Below are positions 14,057 to 21,274 of a stretch of DNA of 23,710 nt, piece after piece. A program made the translations under genes and the position numbers. The stretch is from JBASRP01 sp044866075 (GTDB taxonomy: Bacteria; Actinomycetota; AC-67), in the NCBI GenBank assembly GCA_044866075.1, contig JBIOTQ010000126.1:1-23710 (forward strand), read 5' to 3'. The notes beneath the pieces are model-generated. The model was given only the letters and a program-made list of their open reading frames with translations. It was not told the origin of the DNA and made no database searches. Within the stretch, counting starts at the first letter, position 1. Each line of letters opens with the position of its first letter.

Positions 14057-16725
14057 AGCGCCCCACTGTACGCGACGACCCCCCGGTAGACGGCGCGCGC
14101 GGCGTCGCGGTAGCGACCGGCGAGCGCGTCGTTCGGCGCGACCTCGGCGAGCTGCCGCAGGAGGTCCCACACCTGCTTCGCGGCGCGGACGAAGTCGCCG
14201 GCGGACAGGTCGCCCATGGCGAGGACCTCCTCGAGCGGCTCGTCCTTGGCCCACCACCAGATCTGCTCGACGAATCCGGGATCGGGCTCGCGGCAGAGCT
14301 CGAGACGATGCTCCTGCTCGGCGTCGTGGATGCGGCGGTAGATGCGCATCAGTTCGCCGACGCTCCGCCGCACGCGATCGACCGGCCAGCGGAGCTCCGC
14401 GGTCTCCGGCCGGCGCGTCTCGTAGACGAGCGCGGAGACGACGGCCACGAGGTCCGGAATGTCGAGGTCGTCGATGAGGCCCCGTTCCGTCGCCTCGGCG
14501 ACGAGGAGATCGCTCTCGTTGTAGATGCGGCACAGACGCTCCCCTTTGTCGGTGAGCTTGTCCTCGTGCACGTACCCGAAGACGCGCAGCACATCGAGGA
14601 CGCGCTCGAACATCCGGGCGAGAGACTCGGTGCGGCGACTGACGACCGCGCGCAACCCCTCGGTGTCCTTCGCGAGCTCGTCGTACCGCTCGGCCCACTT
14701 CTCGTGCTCTGCCAGCTCCGGACATTGGTCGCACGGATGCGCACGGACGGTGTTCCATGCGCTCGCGGTCGGCGCGCCCGCCGTCTGCGCGGTCGCGGCC
14801 GGAACGATCTCCTCGGTTGCGCCGTCGTCCGGCGACGGCGGCCTCATGCGCTCGAGGCGCTTCGCCACCTCGGCCCGGAACGACCGCGAACGCCGGTCGC
14901 CCCGGGGGAGCCGGATCTCGCCGACGATCTCGGGCCCGAACCCGAACTCGCGCGCGCCGAGTCGCGCCGCGCGGGCATCCGGAGCGACCGCCACGATCTG
15001 GGGCTGCCCGCCCTTCGTGCGCTTCACGTCGACGATCGCGACGGGTCCCCGCAGCCGGCCCCGCCGCATGTTCACGACGAGTCCCGGCCGCAGCGACGCG
15101 ACCTGCTCGCGGCGCCGCTGGTTCCCTTCGCGTCGCGTCGCGCGTTCCGCCGCGCGCGCCTGCCGGACGAGATCCCAGTACTCGGCGAAGTCGCCGCGAT
15201 CGCAGCGCATGTTCTCGCGGTAGCCGGCGAGGAAGCGTTCGTTGCGCTCGATCTGCCGCTCCTGGCGGGTCACGCTCCGGTCGGCCAGGAACTGACCGAA
15301 GCTCAGATTTAGCAGACGCTGCGCGTCCTCGACCGAATAGCGGCGGACGAGGTTGACGGCCATGTTGTACGACGGCCGGAACGACGAGACGAGCGGATAC
15401 GTGCGCGTCGAGGCCAAGTGCAGGATCCGGTCCGGCGGGATGTCGGGCTGGAACAGAACGACGCCGTACCCGACCGGGTCGATGCCCCGCCGCCCCGCGC
15501 GGCCGGTGAGCTGCGTGAAGTCGCCGGGGGTCATCAGCTCGTGCTTCTCGCCGGTGAACTTCACGAGCCGCTCGATCACGACCGACTTCGCCGGCATGTT
15601 GATCCCGAGCGAAAGCGTCTCGGTCGCGAACACCATCTTCACGAGTCCGCGTTCGAAGAGCTCCTCGACCGTCTCCTTGAAGAGGGGGATCAGGCCGGCG
15701 TGATGCGCGGCCACACCGGCGAGCAGGCCCTCGCGCCACTCCTCGAAACCGAGCACCTGATGATCCTCGGCCGGCAGCTCCGAGGTGCGCAGCTCGACGT
15801 ACTCCCGGATCCGCTCGCGTTCGTCCGACGTCGTCAGCCGCACGTGCGCCTGTCGGCACAGCCGCACGGCTTGATCGCACCCCGCGCGGGAGAAGATGAA
15901 CGTGATCGCCGGCAACATCCCCTCGTCGCGAAGGTGCTTCACGACGTCGACGCGGTCGGGAACCCCTTTCGCGCGACGCACCCACGGCGGCGGGCCACGC
16001 CGCCACTCCCCCTTCGCGCCGCGGTGGTCGCGGCGCGGGATCCGCGGCTCGGCCAGCCGGTGCAGCGCGGGGTTCGGTTTCACGCCGTCGCCGTGCGGGA
16101 GGAAGAGAGAGATCAACCGCTCGCCGGCCATCATTGAGTGCTCGAGCGGCACCGGACGCCTCTCCGTGATGATCACGTCGGTGTCGCCGCGCACCGTCGA
16201 CAGCCACTCCCCGAACTCCTCGGCGTTGGAGACCGTCGCCGACAGCGCCGCCACGCGCACGTCTTCGGGGAGGTGGATGGCGACCTCCTCCCAGACCGCG
16301 CCGCGGTACGGGTCCCTGAGGTAGTGGACCTCGTCGAGGACGACGAAGCGAAGGCCGCGGAGCGTCGGCGAGTTCTCGTAGATCATGTTGCGGAGGACCT
16401 CGGTCGTCATGACGACGACCGGCGCCTCGCCGTTGATCGAGTTGTCGCCCGTGAGCAGACCCACGTTCGCGGCGCCGTGCCGCGCGATGAAGTCGCCGAA
16501 CTTCTGGTTCGAGAGGGCCTTCAGCGGGGTCGTGTAGAAGCACTTGGTCCCGGTCTCGATCGCGAGCCAGACCGCGAACTCCCCCACCACGGTCTTCCCG
16601 GCGCCGGTCGGCGCGCAGACGAGCACGCTGCGGCCGGCAGCGAGCGCCTCGCACGCGTCGCGCTGGAACGGGTCGAAGTCGAAGGAGTACCCACGCCGGA
16701 AGGCGGCGATGTCCACGGCCCTCAT
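14053..16725 (-). CDS. helY: Ski2-like DEAD/DEAH-box RNA helicase
   Basis: The 890-residue protein has the superfamily-2 motifs: Walker A APTGAGKT (38-45), TTPLKAL (64-70), DEVHYL (130-135), SAT (161-163) and motif VI GRAGRRGID (near 410). The C-terminal third carries a DSHCT-type helical domain, as in Ski2, Mtr4 and actinobacterial HelY; a basic region at about 530-560 lies between. It is an ATP-dependent helicase, probably acting on RNA in the cytoplasm. The gene follows tatC and a membrane protein on the same strand, matching the conserved actinobacterial tatA-tatC-helY order. The start is uncertain: ATG 16725 is given, but TAGGAT overlaps it, and GTG 16716 lies seven bases after that box. 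The stop is fused to the next gene through GTGA. Confidence 0.93.
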   Translation of the reverse strand: MRAVDIAAFRRGYSFDFDPFQRDACEALAAGRSVLVCAPTGAGKTVVGEFAVWLAIETGTKCFYTTPLKALSNQKFGDFIARHGAANVGLLTGDNSINGEAPVVVMTTEVLRNMIYENSPTLRGLRFVVLDEVHYLRDPYRGAVWEEVAIHLPEDVRVAALSATVSNAEEFGEWLSTVRGDTDVIITERRPVPLEHSMMAGERLISLFLPHGDGVKPNPALHRLAEPRIPRRDHRGAKGEWRRGPPPWVRRAKGVPDRVDVVKHLRDEGMLPAITFIFSRAGCDQAVRLCRQAHVRLTTSDERERIREYVELRTSELPAEDHQVLGFEEWREGLLAGVAAHHAGLIPLFKETVEELFERGLVKMVFATETLSLGINMPAKSVVIERLVKFTGEKHELMTPGDFTQLTGRAGRRGIDPVGYGVVLFQPDIPPDRILHLASTRTYPLVSSFRPSYNMAVNLVRRYSVEDAQRLLNLSFGQFLADRSVTRQERQIERNERFLAGYRENMRCDRGDFAEYWDLVRQARAAERATRREGNQRRREQVASLRPGLVVNMRRGRLRGPVAIVDVKRTKGGQPQIVAVAPDARAARLGAREFGFGPEIVGEIRLPRGDRRSRSFRAEVAKRLERMRPPSPDDGATEEIVPAATAQTAGAPTASAWNTVRAHPCDQCPELAEHEKWAERYDELAKDTEGLRAVVSRRTESLARMFERVLDVLRVFGYVHEDKLTDKGERLCRIYNESDLLVAEATERGLIDDLDIPDLVAVVSALVYETRRPETAELRWPVDRVRRSVGELMRIYRRIHDAEQEHRLELCREPDPGFVEQIWWWAKDEPLEEVLAMGDLSAGDFVRAAKQVWDLLRQLAEVAPNDALAGRYRDAARAVYRGVVAYSGAL

Positions 16726-16729
16726 CCTA
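16724..16729 (-). promoter_or_regulatory. Candidate -10 TAGGAT at the helY start
   Basis: TAGGAT (16729 to 16724 on the minus strand) is followed by GAGGGCC and then GTG 16716 in the helY frame. That spacing suits a leaderless transcript and would remove three residues from the protein. GAGG could instead act as a weak ribosome site. It lies in the 48-bp gap after the preceding gene, so helY may have a private promoter inside the tat operon. Confidence 0.4.
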
Positions 16730-16773
16730 GAAGGCAGGGTGGGTGGGTGGAACGACGACGTTGGTGACGCGGC

Positions 16774-17460
16774 TTATGGTGTGTTCGTCGGCTGCGGCCG
16801 CGGGGCGAGCCCGTACTCGATGCGCAGCTCGTTGAGCTCGCTCGAGCCCACCGAGTAGACGGTGTCCGCGCGCTGGTTCCACTCCTGCGCGTGCTGCACG
16901 ATGACCTGCACCTTCTCGGTGAGCTGTTGCTTCTGCTTCGCGTCCTTCTCGGCGTCGGCGAGCAACTTGATCTGCCCGGCGAGGTTGTACAGGCGTGCAA
17001 CCCCCACGTATCCGTCCAGCCCGTCGGCCATGAGCTTCTGCGCCCTCTCCTCGACCTTCCCCGGCGCCTTCAGCTTCTGGACCGCGGTGACCGCCTTCCG
17101 GAAGTCCTTCTCCCACGTATCCGTGAGTGTGATGAACTGTTGCGCGGTGATCGATCCCGAGCTGAACTTGTCGACGTTCGGCTTGAACTCGGTCGGCGAG
17201 CCCTGCTGGAGGTGCGCCAGCAACGGTTCTTGGGCCCTCGACAACTTCAACGAGTAGGCGCGCAGCGAGTCGGCGTGCGCCACGTTCTGCCAGACGCGCA
17301 AGCCGCCCAAGACCGCGAGCACGGCGAGCACGATCACGGCCGCGCGCTTCATGTCCTTGCGCATCGGCAGCGGGGTCTTCCGGGCCCCGACGGCGGGCTT
17401 CGGCGGCAGGGCCGGGCCCCGCGCCTTGGATCGCCTCCGAGATTTGCCCTTGATCGCCAC
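16774..17460 (-). CDS. Basic-tailed single-pass membrane protein, function unknown
   Basis: The protein has 228 residues. The N-terminus is strongly basic (MAIKGKSRRRSKARG), then a single membrane segment lies at about 39-57 (AAVIVLAVLAVLGG). About 170 mostly helical, Lys/Gln-rich residues follow outside the membrane, with coiled-coil potential at about 150-205. I recall similar basic-tailed membrane proteins next to tatC in other actinobacteria, but I know no function. The start is a GTG at 17460: AGGAGG lies four bases upstream and overlaps the TAG stop of tatC, so the two genes are translationally linked. A Tat accessory role is only a guess from position. Confidence 0.8.
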   Translation of the reverse strand: MAIKGKSRRRSKARGPALPPKPAVGARKTPLPMRKDMKRAAVIVLAVLAVLGGLRVWQNVAHADSLRAYSLKLSRAQEPLLAHLQQGSPTEFKPNVDKFSSGSITAQQFITLTDTWEKDFRKAVTAVQKLKAPGKVEERAQKLMADGLDGYVGVARLYNLAGQIKLLADAEKDAKQKQQLTEKVQVIVQHAQEWNQRADTVYSVGSSELNELRIEYGLAPRPQPTNTP

Positions 17461-17468
17461 GGATCCTC

Positions 17469-18215
17469 CTACTTCTTCATGACGAAGCGAATGATGAGTA
17501 AGGCCCCTTCATACATGAGGTACAACGGTATCGCCATCAGGCCCATCGAGTAGGGATCCTGGGACGGCGTCGCCACCGCCGCGATGATGAACACGACCAC
17601 GACGGCGTGCCTGCGGTACTTCCGGAGCCACTGCGACGAGATGACGCCGGCGGCTCCGAGGAACAGTAAGAGCATGGGGAATTCGAACGTGATTCCGAAC
17701 GCGAGGACCATGAACATAACGAAGCCGACGTACTCGTCGATGAACAGGATCTGGTTCAGGTCTCCGGCGAAGCCGAACAGAAACCCGAGGGCCTGTGGAA
17801 GGACGAGATAGGCGAAGACGGCGCCGAGGAGGAAGAGCCCGATCGATCCGAGCACGAAAGGGATCGCGTACCGCTTCTCTTTCGGCTCGAGCCCCGGGGT
17901 GATGAACCGCCAGACCTGCAGAAGGATCACCGGGAGCGCGAATACGAAACCGGCGAAGATGGAGACCTTGATCTTGACGAGGAACGCGGTAGTGACGCCC
18001 CGCACGGAGAGTGCCACGTGATGCCCCGCGATATTGCCGCCCTCATCCAGGGGCCACTTCAGGATCTTAAGGATCTCGTTGTAGAGGATGTACGCGATGA
18101 TGCTGCCGATCAGGAACGCGATCGCACTGACGATCATGCGATAGCGAAGTTCCGTCAGGTGCTCGATGACGGTCATGCGCGCGTCGGCGCGCCGCCGTCG
18201 CCGGAATCGGGGCAA
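17469..18215 (-). CDS. tatC: Twin-arginine translocase subunit TatC
   Basis: TatC is the membrane receptor that recognises twin-arginine signal peptides of folded proteins and recruits TatA. The 248-residue protein has six predicted membrane segments and key conserved positions: Glu22 in EHLTELR, the PGLEPKEKR loop after segment 2 (Glu113), Glu178 in FGITFEFPM, and the TPSQDPYSMGLMAIPLYLMYE segment before the last helix. The start is TTG 18215, giving the short basic extension MPRFRRRRRADAR that actinobacterial TatC proteins often have; ATG 18176 (MTVIEHL) is the alternative. The ribosome site before TTG is weak. It lies 32 bp downstream of tatA. No tatB is visible, consistent with the TatAC systems of many Gram-positive bacteria. 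Confidence 0.96.
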   Translation of the reverse strand: MPRFRRRRRADARMTVIEHLTELRYRMIVSAIAFLIGSIIAYILYNEILKILKWPLDEGGNIAGHHVALSVRGVTTAFLVKIKVSIFAGFVFALPVILLQVWRFITPGLEPKEKRYAIPFVLGSIGLFLLGAVFAYLVLPQALGFLFGFAGDLNQILFIDEYVGFVMFMVLAFGITFEFPMLLLFLGAAGVISSQWLRKYRRHAVVVVFIIAAVATPSQDPYSMGLMAIPLYLMYEGALLIIRFVMKK

Positions 18216-18247
18216 CTCTCGCTGAGGGCGGAGCGATCTAGAGGCGG

Positions 18248-18496
18248 CTACTCAGCCGCGTCTTTCGCCCGGCCCTTCGCCTTGGGGGTGGCGGCCTCCG
18301 GCGTCGCGGTTTCGTCGTCGTCCTCGTCTTCGAGGCCCGACTTCACGTCGTCGGCGAGGCCCTTGGTCGCGCCCTTGAACTCGCGGAGCGACTTGCCCAT
18401 CGAGCGCCCGATCTCCGGCAGCCGCTTGGCGCCGAACAGCAGGAGCAAAACGGCGAGGATAAGGATGATCTCGGGAGCACCGATCTGCCGGAACAT
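18248..18496 (-). CDS. tatA: Twin-arginine translocase pore subunit TatA
   Basis: The 82-residue protein has the TatA architecture: a short N-terminal membrane helix (about 8-22, EIILILAVLLLLFG), the hinge FGAKRLPEIGRSMG, an amphipathic helix (KSLREFKGATKGLADDVK), and a charged, disordered C-terminal tail (EDEDDDETATP, then Lys/Ala-rich). TatA oligomers form the translocation path. ATG 18496 was chosen because AGGAGG (18503-18508) lies six bases upstream; an in-frame ATG further out at 18535 would place the hairpin leader inside the coding region. It leads the tatA-tatC operon, and its leader contains an unusual pair of alternative hairpins. Confidence 0.95.
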   Translation of the reverse strand: MFRQIGAPEIILILAVLLLLFGAKRLPEIGRSMGKSLREFKGATKGLADDVKSGLEDEDDDETATPEAATPKAKGRAKDAAE

Positions 18497-18502
18497 GGAT
18501 GA

Positions 18503-18533
18503 CCTCCTCAGCGGTTCCGAGGAGCGGAACCGC
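18503..18533 (-). promoter_or_regulatory. tatA 5' leader with alternative hairpins around the ribosome site
   Basis: On the mRNA, GCGGTTCCG (18533-18525) and CGGAACCGC (18519-18511) form a perfect 9-bp stem with loop CTCCT, followed after two bases by AGGAGG. Alternatively CTCCTC (18524-18519) can pair with GAGGAG (18509-18504) across a 9-base loop, covering the ribosome site. The two pairings share bases and exclude each other. The predicted transcription start coincides with the first base of the long stem. Confidence 0.5.
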
Positions 18534-18538
18534 AACCG

Positions 18539-18547
18539 AGTGTAGCA
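18539..18547 (-). promoter_or_regulatory. Extended -10 promoter for tatA
   Basis: On the minus strand TGC-TACACT (18547 to 18539) matches an extended -10 (TGnTANNNT). Transcription starting six or seven bases downstream would begin at 18532-18533, the base of the leader hairpin. A clear -35 was not found, which is acceptable for extended -10 promoters. Confidence 0.5.
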
Positions 18548-18620
18548 GGGGGCGGATTGCCCGACGAGGCCCGGAACCCGAAGTTTGCCGGTTCTACCGA
18601 ACCGTTCTCGGGGGCTTCTC

Positions 18621-18848
18621 CTACTGCTCCCGCAGCGCCGCGAGGTGTTCGGAGGCCTGATCGAGCTCCTCGCGCATCGTGCCGAGCGCTTCCTGCACCT
18701 CGGCGTTGGCCTCGGAGAGGGTCTTGCTCAGGCCCTTGAGGCGCGTGATCAACCCGAGCGTGACGCGGATGAGGATGCCGAGGGAGAGCAACCCGAACGC
18801 GGCGACGACCAGCCACGTCCATGAAGACAAAGCGAGGATCGCGGGCAC
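18621..18848 (-). CDS. Small membrane-anchored coiled-coil protein
   Basis: The 75-residue protein has one membrane segment (about 10-31, WLVVAAFGLLSLGILI). A Leu/Glu/Ala-rich helix follows (about 38-75) with a heptad-like pattern (LSKTLSEANAEVQEAL and REELDQASEHL), suggesting a coiled coil. This resembles small DUF948-like envelope proteins, but no function can be assigned. The start is GTG 18848, six bases after a TAGGAT box and without a ribosome site, suggesting a leaderless message. It lies upstream of tatA on the same strand, separated by about 120 bp that contain the tatA promoter. Confidence 0.65.
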   Translation of the reverse strand: MPAILALSSWTWLVVAAFGLLSLGILIRVTLGLITRLKGLSKTLSEANAEVQEALGTMREELDQASEHLAALREQ

Positions 18849-18854
18849 CGGGGC

Positions 18855-18860
18855 ATCCTA
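18855..18860 (-). promoter_or_regulatory. -10 element TAGGAT, leaderless
   Basis: TAGGAT (18860 to 18855 on the minus strand) is followed by six bases and then GTG 18848. The spacing predicts transcription starting at the initiation codon. The hexamer is the same as the one at the helY start. Confidence 0.45.
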
Positions 18861-18902
18861 TCCCCCGCCCCCGCAGATTTTTTGAACCGGGCTTCTCACC
18901 GG

Positions 18903-18934
18903 GAGGAGGGACGGAGTTCGCTCCGTCCCTCCTC
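18903..18934 (-). terminator. Strong hairpin after the surface-protein gene
   Basis: The stem is a perfect 14-bp inverted repeat, GAGGAGGGACGGAG (18903-18916) and CTCCGTCCCTCCTC (18921-18934), around a 4-base loop (TTCG on plus, CGAA on the minus transcript). It starts 15 bases beyond the surface-protein stop codon. No T-tract follows on the minus strand. It should end or protect the surface-protein mRNA and insulate the small membrane-protein gene. Confidence 0.65.
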
Positions 18935-18949
18935 GCCGTCGTGAAACCA

Positions 18950-20995
18950 TCAGCCGTCGTGTGGCCCAGCCCGGCCGATGTGGTCGCCGCGGCGGCCGAG
19001 GACCCTGCGTCGGGGGTCGCCGTACCGCGTACGGACGTCCGGCGAGTGGAGCACGAACCGGAGCCCGTGTCCCGTCCACGCCGTCCACGTCGTGCGGCCG
19101 CTCAGTCGCGAAGCCATGGTCGAGATGCCCGCCGCCGCGACGGCGCGAGGCGAACGGCGTGACGCCGCCAGCATCGCGACACCGAGGAACAGGAACGCGA
19201 AGCCGGCCGTCCCAACGCCCGACAGTCCGCTGCCGGTCTTCGGGAGGATGGTCTTCGGCAACACCTGGATCACACAGCTGCCGACGCTGAAGGTGCCGGA
19301 CGACTCGCCGATGATCGAGAACCCCTGATTCTCCGTGGCCGACCACGTGTAGTCCCCCTTGGCGAGGTCGAGCGTGGCGCCCGCCCCCGTCACGGTCGTG
19401 TGGTAGCCGTTGGGTCCGTCGACCTCGACGCTCGCGCCGCCGTCTGGGTTGATCGTGACGGCCACCGGCTTCGTCGCCGAGCTGGTCGCCGGGCACGGCT
19501 GGACGGTCACGCTGACTGACGCCGCAACCAGCGCGCAGTCCGCTACGTCGAACGACCCGGAGCTTGGTCCGACGATCGCGAACCCCTCCCCGGCCGTCGC
19601 GGTCCACGTGTAATGCCCCGGAGCGAGGTCGATGGTTCCACCCTCGCCCGTGAACGTGTGCGTGAACCCGTCCGGACCGTTGATCGTCACCTCGGCTCCA
19701 CTCTCGGGATCGATGACGACCGTCACCGGCGTCACCGAGGATCCGACCGCCGGAACGCACTCGCCGACCTCAACGGTGACGGTGGTTCCGGTCAGAGCAC
19801 AGTCCTCCACGTCGAACGACCCCGACGTCCGGCCGACGAGGCCGTGCCCGGGCGCCGCGGTGGCCGTCCAGGTGTAGTGCCCGGGCGCGAGGTCGATGGT
19901 TCCACCCTCGCCAGTGAACGTGTGCGTGAAGCCGTCGGGACCGTTGATCGTCACCGATGCACCGCTCGACGGGTCGATGACGACGGTGACCGGCGTCTCC
20001 GACGAGCCGACTGCCGGGATGCACTCACCGACCTCAACGGAGACGGTCGTCGGCGTCAGGGCGCAGTCCTCGACGTCGAACGACCCGGATGTCGGTCCCT
20101 CGAGGATGAACCCTTCTGCGGCCGTGGCCGTCCAGGTGTAGTGCCCGGGAGCCAGGTCCATCGATCCCCCGGAGCCGGTGAAGGTGTGCGTGAAGCCGTT
20201 CGGCCCGTTCACCGTGACCGACGCCGCCCCGGGCGGGCTGATCGTGACGGTCACGGGGGTGACCGACGAGCCGATACTCGGCTCGCAATCCCCCAAAGCG
20301 ACCGAAACGGACGCCGGCTGCGAGATGTCCGACAGGCTCTGGAACGGAACCGTCTGGGTTCCGACCGGGATGGCGTCCTCGGTCGGTTCAACGACGCGAC
20401 CCGCGTCGATCCCCGCCTCGAGGTTGCCGGTCGGCGTGGAGTCGAAGATGCAGTCGAGCTCCAGCACGATCCGGAGGATGAACACTTCTCCTCCGTCCAG
20501 GTTGTCGATCCCGACCGTTGCCACGACCTGATCCTTCGGGCCCGACGTGTCCATACCCGACGACACAAGCGAGACGGTCGTGTCACCCGTCGCTCCGGAC
20601 ATACCGCTGTCGCCGGTGTTGGCCGACGCCGAAACCGGAAGCGCGTGCCCGACACCCGGCTGTCCGGTGGGTTCGGCGAGGAAGCTGTAATCGAGCTCGA
20701 TATCTTGCTCTTCCGCGCCGTTCGCCACCGTGATCTGCGTGAAGTACACGACCTTGTCTCCGCATTCGAAGTCGCCGCCTTCGAGTGACTCGACGACTCC
20801 CTCTGTCTTGGAGATCGTTCGGTCCGCATACTCACCGCCGACACCGGTGTCGTGGTTGTACGTGAACGGACCGGCTGCGATGAAGTCGAGTGAGAAGTCT
20901 CCCCCGTCCGCATGCGCCGCCGGTGCGATCGCTGCGAGCGCCGTCATGATCACCAACGTGACCAATGGAATGACGAGCGCTCGTCTCTTTGTCAT
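18950..20995 (-). CDS. Repeat-containing LPXTG-type surface protein
   Basis: This 681-residue exported protein has a signal peptide at 1-29 (MTKRR, hydrophobic core, AHA cleavage). Residues 30-225 form an acidic beta-rich domain (GGDFSLDF, VESLEGGDFECGDKV, ELDYSFLAEPTGQ, PTGNLEAGI) of a kind I associate with surface proteins of uncultured actinobacteria; I know no family name. Four repeats of about 88 residues follow (226-574), each with one Cys pair. LPKTG is at 584-588, then a membrane segment (592-608) and SRRSPR. Unusually, about 70 more residues follow before the TGA. ATG 20995 was chosen; GGAGGAGG lies 12 bases upstream, a long spacing. Probable role: adhesin or wall-anchored stalk. No sortase gene is in the window. 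Expression appears to require passing a terminator in the leader. Confidence 0.82.
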   Translation of the reverse strand: MTKRRALVIPLVTLVIMTALAAIAPAAHADGGDFSLDFIAAGPFTYNHDTGVGGEYADRTISKTEGVVESLEGGDFECGDKVVYFTQITVANGAEEQDIELDYSFLAEPTGQPGVGHALPVSASANTGDSGMSGATGDTTVSLVSSGMDTSGPKDQVVATVGIDNLDGGEVFILRIVLELDCIFDSTPTGNLEAGIDAGRVVEPTEDAIPVGTQTVPFQSLSDISQPASVSVALGDCEPSIGSSVTPVTVTISPPGAASVTVNGPNGFTHTFTGSGGSMDLAPGHYTWTATAAEGFILEGPTSGSFDVEDCALTPTTVSVEVGECIPAVGSSETPVTVVIDPSSGASVTINGPDGFTHTFTGEGGTIDLAPGHYTWTATAAPGHGLVGRTSGSFDVEDCALTGTTVTVEVGECVPAVGSSVTPVTVVIDPESGAEVTINGPDGFTHTFTGEGGTIDLAPGHYTWTATAGEGFAIVGPSSGSFDVADCALVAASVSVTVQPCPATSSATKPVAVTINPDGGASVEVDGPNGYHTTVTGAGATLDLAKGDYTWSATENQGFSIIGESSGTFSVGSCVIQVLPKTILPKTGSGLSGVGTAGFAFLFLGVAMLAASRRSPRAVAAAGISTMASRLSGRTTWTAWTGHGLRFVLHSPDVRTRYGDPRRRVLGRRGDHIGRAGPHDG
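19274..20320 (-). repeat. Four tandem repeats of about 264 bp in the surface-protein gene
   Basis: Units on the minus strand are approximately 20320-20063, 20062-19799, 19798-19535 and 19534-19274. Each contains a Cys near residue 14, then TPVTV, GPDGFTHTFTG, IDLAPGHYTWTAT and SGSFDV, ending in Cys. Units 2 and 3 are closest: by my alignment 74 of 88 residues match, with one identical run of 33. Unit 4 is the most diverged. The pattern suggests successive duplication of one Ig-like module with one disulfide. Confidence 0.88.
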
Positions 20996-21126
20996 CTTGC
21001 TTTGCCACCTCCTCCAATGTGTTGCGCGGTTGTGCCGCCGATTCGTGGTGTCGGTCGGCGCTCTTTTGGAGCCGAGGCGCGGATGAGTGGATGAGGTGCG
21101 CGCATCCCTTCGAACCGTGGTCCCCG

Positions 21127-21157
21127 AAAAACGAAACCGACCGCAGGTGCGGTCGGT
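21127..21157 (-). terminator. Intrinsic terminator inside the surface-protein leader
   Basis: On the minus strand ACCGACCGC (21157-21149) pairs with GCGGTCGGT (21144-21136) around loop ACCT, followed at once by TTCGTTTTT (21135-21127). This is the only hairpin in the window with a proper T-tract. It lies about 110 bases after the predicted transcription start and about 130 bases before ATG 20995, so it acts either as an attenuator or as the end of a separate small RNA. Confidence 0.75.
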
Positions 21158-21268
21158 CGATATTGCGTCCCCGCGACGGCTCCCTCTGAGCCGGTCGGAA
21201 CCCCTTCCGCACCCGTCCCTTCCGCCCGCCCGCCCCAACCGAGGGCGGTCACGAACAGTAGGAATCTG
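21127..21268 (-). ncRNA. Candidate structured leader or small RNA of about 140 nt
   Basis: The predicted transcript begins near 21268, downstream of a strong promoter, and ends at the T-tract at 21127. It can form several hairpins: CCGCCC with GGGCGG, CGGCTC with GAGCCG, and a GTCG/CGAC stem enclosing GGGGACGCAA, before the terminator stem. A copy of CCGACC upstream could pair with the 3' arm of the terminator and so act as an anti-terminator. I do not recognise a known riboswitch class. Confidence 0.4.
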
Positions 21269-21274
21269 CCACGC

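Noticed and set aside
12626..14089. Plus-strand open frame of about 487 codons opposite the FAD oxidase
   Set aside because: The low-complexity Arg-rich translation lies wholly antisense to a well-supported flavoprotein.
18497..18535. Longer TatA starting at 18535
   Set aside because: It would add 13 non-conserved residues encoded by the hairpin leader. A strong AGGAGG is correctly placed for ATG 18496, where TatA homology begins.
19613..20788. Plus-strand open frame with internal repeats opposite the surface protein
   Set aside because: Its repeats merely mirror the 264-bp repeats of the minus-strand gene, which has a signal peptide, conserved cysteines and LPKTG.
21127..21200. c-di-GMP-I (GEMM) riboswitch suggested by GGGACGCAA in the leader
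   Set aside because: Only this short segment matches. The GCAAA and GAAA elements and the expected P2/P3 helices are not recognisable, so I treat it as an unclassified leader.
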